A stretch of 64,000 nt of DNA from positions 1-64,000 of the forward strand of contig NZ_JARADB010000004.1 of NCBI RefSeq assembly GCF_028765165.1. Direction: 5' to 3'. Below, piece by piece: positions 63,089-64,000 of this stretch (its first letter is position 1; the number at the start of each line of letters is the position of its first letter). This DNA comes from Paenibacillus sp. MAHUQ-63. GTDB taxonomy: Bacteria > Bacillota > Bacilli > Paenibacillales > NBRC-103111. Made by a program: the position numbers and the translations under genes. Under the pieces are notes generated by a model. It was not told the origin of the DNA. It searched no databases and saw nothing but the letters and a program-made list of their open reading frames with translations.

Positions 63089-63832
63089 TTAGAGAGGCTC
63101 ATCATCAAGATGGGAACGGTCATCCGGTTCGAGGAGCGGTTCGCCTTCATCGCTATGCATATAGTTCCGGTAGGCTTTGCTGCGTACGATCGTCACATGC
63201 TCGCCGTATAAATCGGTGGCAACGAAGCTTTCAAAGGACTCCACATAGCCTTCATGCTCATCGGCTTCGATGTACATCTCGTTGTAATTCTCAACGTTGG
63301 GATCTTCGGCGAAGGCCGGCGTATTGGATGTGCCCCAGCTTTCGACGATCTGCCATGCATCTTCACCGTCAAATTCAGTCTCGTCCTGACGTTCGTCCAA
63401 GCTCGTGCGACCAAACGGCGGATAAAGGACTCGTTCCTCCACAGGTCGGCGGATGGAGCGCTCCGGATCCGGGACATGCTCCAGGCAATAAAGGGTCGTC
63501 GGTATAGCCTGCAGCCGCTCGAACGGAATCGGGGTCTGGCAGAATACACAGTGGCCGTAATCCCCATTTTCCATATGGACCAATGCTTCGTCTACTTGCT
63601 GCAAATGAAATTCGGCATGTTCATTCAGAGAGATATCTTTCTCACGTTCATAAATTTCGGTCGCCACATCCCCGGGATGATTATCGTACATCGAAAGTTC
63701 GCCTGTACCGTCCCTGAACGAATTGGCCAAGCCATAGTTGTCATTCGTGGCAAAATGTTTCTCGAGATCAACCTTTTCCTCCAACAGCTGCAAGTATAAT
63801 TGTTTCAATTGTTGCTCGGTTAAATGACTCAT
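63089..63832 (-). CDS. DksA/TraR-type zinc-finger protein, YteA/YlyA family
   Basis: 247 residues. An N-terminal coiled coil (about 5-28) precedes the family segment LSMYDNHPGDVATEIYEREKD and the finger C95-x2-C98 ... C116-x2-H119, so the fourth ligand is His instead of Cys. The long C-terminal half is acidic with no clear domain. In B. subtilis ylyA stands at this place between ileS and lspA and tunes sigma-G-dependent transcription through RNA polymerase; yteA is a longer paralogue. The protein length favours YteA, the position ylyA. A GGGAG site precedes the ATG. Confidence 0.88.
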   Translation of the reverse strand: MSHLTEQQLKQLYLQLLEEKVDLEKHFATNDNYGLANSFRDGTGELSMYDNHPGDVATEIYEREKDISLNEHAEFHLQQVDEALVHMENGDYGHCVFCQTPIPFERLQAIPTTLYCLEHVPDPERSIRRPVEERVLYPPFGRTSLDERQDETEFDGEDAWQIVESWGTSNTPAFAEDPNVENYNEMYIEADEHEGYVESFESFVATDLYGEHVTIVRSKAYRNYMHSDEGEPLLEPDDRSHLDDEPL

Positions 63833-63952
63833 CAGCTCAACAGCTCCCTTCTAACAGCTGATCCATACCGTTATAATGCCGTGAGGCTGCATTTTTTAGT
63901 GAGGTAATTCCTTGAAAATCAGGTACGCATAACTTTTAGGGGGAAAAGATTA

Positions 63953-64000
63953 ATGAAATATTTGAAATACTACTTCTATGCGCTTATCGTTTTTATCTTG
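63953..64000 (+). CDS. lspA: Start of lipoprotein signal peptidase gene, cut by the window edge
   Basis: AGGGGG and an ATG open a frame that runs to the end of the window: MKYLKYYFYALIVFIL, a Tyr-rich start followed by a membrane helix, as in LspA. In Bacillus, lspA follows ileS and ylyA. Only 16 codons are visible, so the call depends on gene order and this short match. Confidence 0.7.
   Translation, partial: MKYLKYYFYALIVFIL

Overview
The window looks like a chromosomal segment from a Gram-positive, endospore-forming member of the Bacillales, most likely Paenibacillus or a close relative. The grounds are GC-rich, Bacillus-like gene content, strong GGAGG ribosome sites, GTG and TTG starts, and U-tailed hairpin terminators. 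There is an unbroken division and cell-wall (dcw) cluster with sporulation genes (spoVD, spoVE, spoIIGA, sigE, sigG) at the positions they hold in Bacillus subtilis. MurE carries the DNPR motif of meso-diaminopimelate-adding enzymes. The species call is an inference from gene order and protein resemblance recalled from memory; no database was searched.

Region 1 (1-9.1 kb) is a MoxR ATPase, a DUF58 protein and two large membrane-anchored von Willebrand A proteins (BatA-like and a double-VWA/amidotransferase-like protein), interrupted by an inverted MFS exporter gene. A small four-helix membrane protein follows. Region 2 (9.1-21.3 kb) is a Bacillus yla/ylb-type neighbourhood: typA, ylaH, three small unknown genes, a YlaJ-type sporulation lipoprotein, phoH2, several exported proteins, a MidA-type methyltransferase, DUF2626, a GerR/RsfA-type regulator, panE and DUF3397. 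Region 3 (21.3-27.4 kb) is an oligopeptide ABC transporter, oppABCDF. Region 4 (27.5-32.5 kb) holds bshC (bacillithiol), ahcY, a 0.8-kb gene-free array of degenerate tandem units built from 21-bp palindromes, and a DUF4349 lipoprotein.

Region 5 (32.5-52.7 kb) is the dcw cluster: mraZ with its own binding-site array, rsmH, ftsL, pbpB, spoVD, murE, murF, mraY, murD, spoVE, murG, murB, murA, divIB, ftsA and ftsZ. It builds lipid II, moves it to the septum and assembles the divisome; spoVD and spoVE are the spore-cortex versions of the transpeptidase and polymerase. Region 6 (52.8-64 kb) is spoIIGA-sigE-sigG, then the ylm division genes (ylmC, ylmD, ylmE, sepF, ylmG, ylmH), divIVA, a T-box-controlled ileS, a YteA/YlyA-type zinc-finger gene and the first codons of lspA.

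The most informative non-coding signals are: the palindrome array at 30541-31294; 10-bp-spaced MraZ boxes at 32551-32590; a sigma-H-type promoter before ftsA; a hairpin that sequesters the sigG ribosome site; a 19-bp palindrome of two inverted DnaA-box-like sequences plus a Spo0A box before divIVA; three consecutive hairpins before the gerR-like gene; and the ileS T-box. No tRNA, rRNA, CRISPR array, insertion sequence or prophage was seen. I found no convincing wholly new protein system; the best candidates for undescribed biology are the palindrome array, the hairpin region at 19021-19158, and the unknown small genes at 11522-12563.
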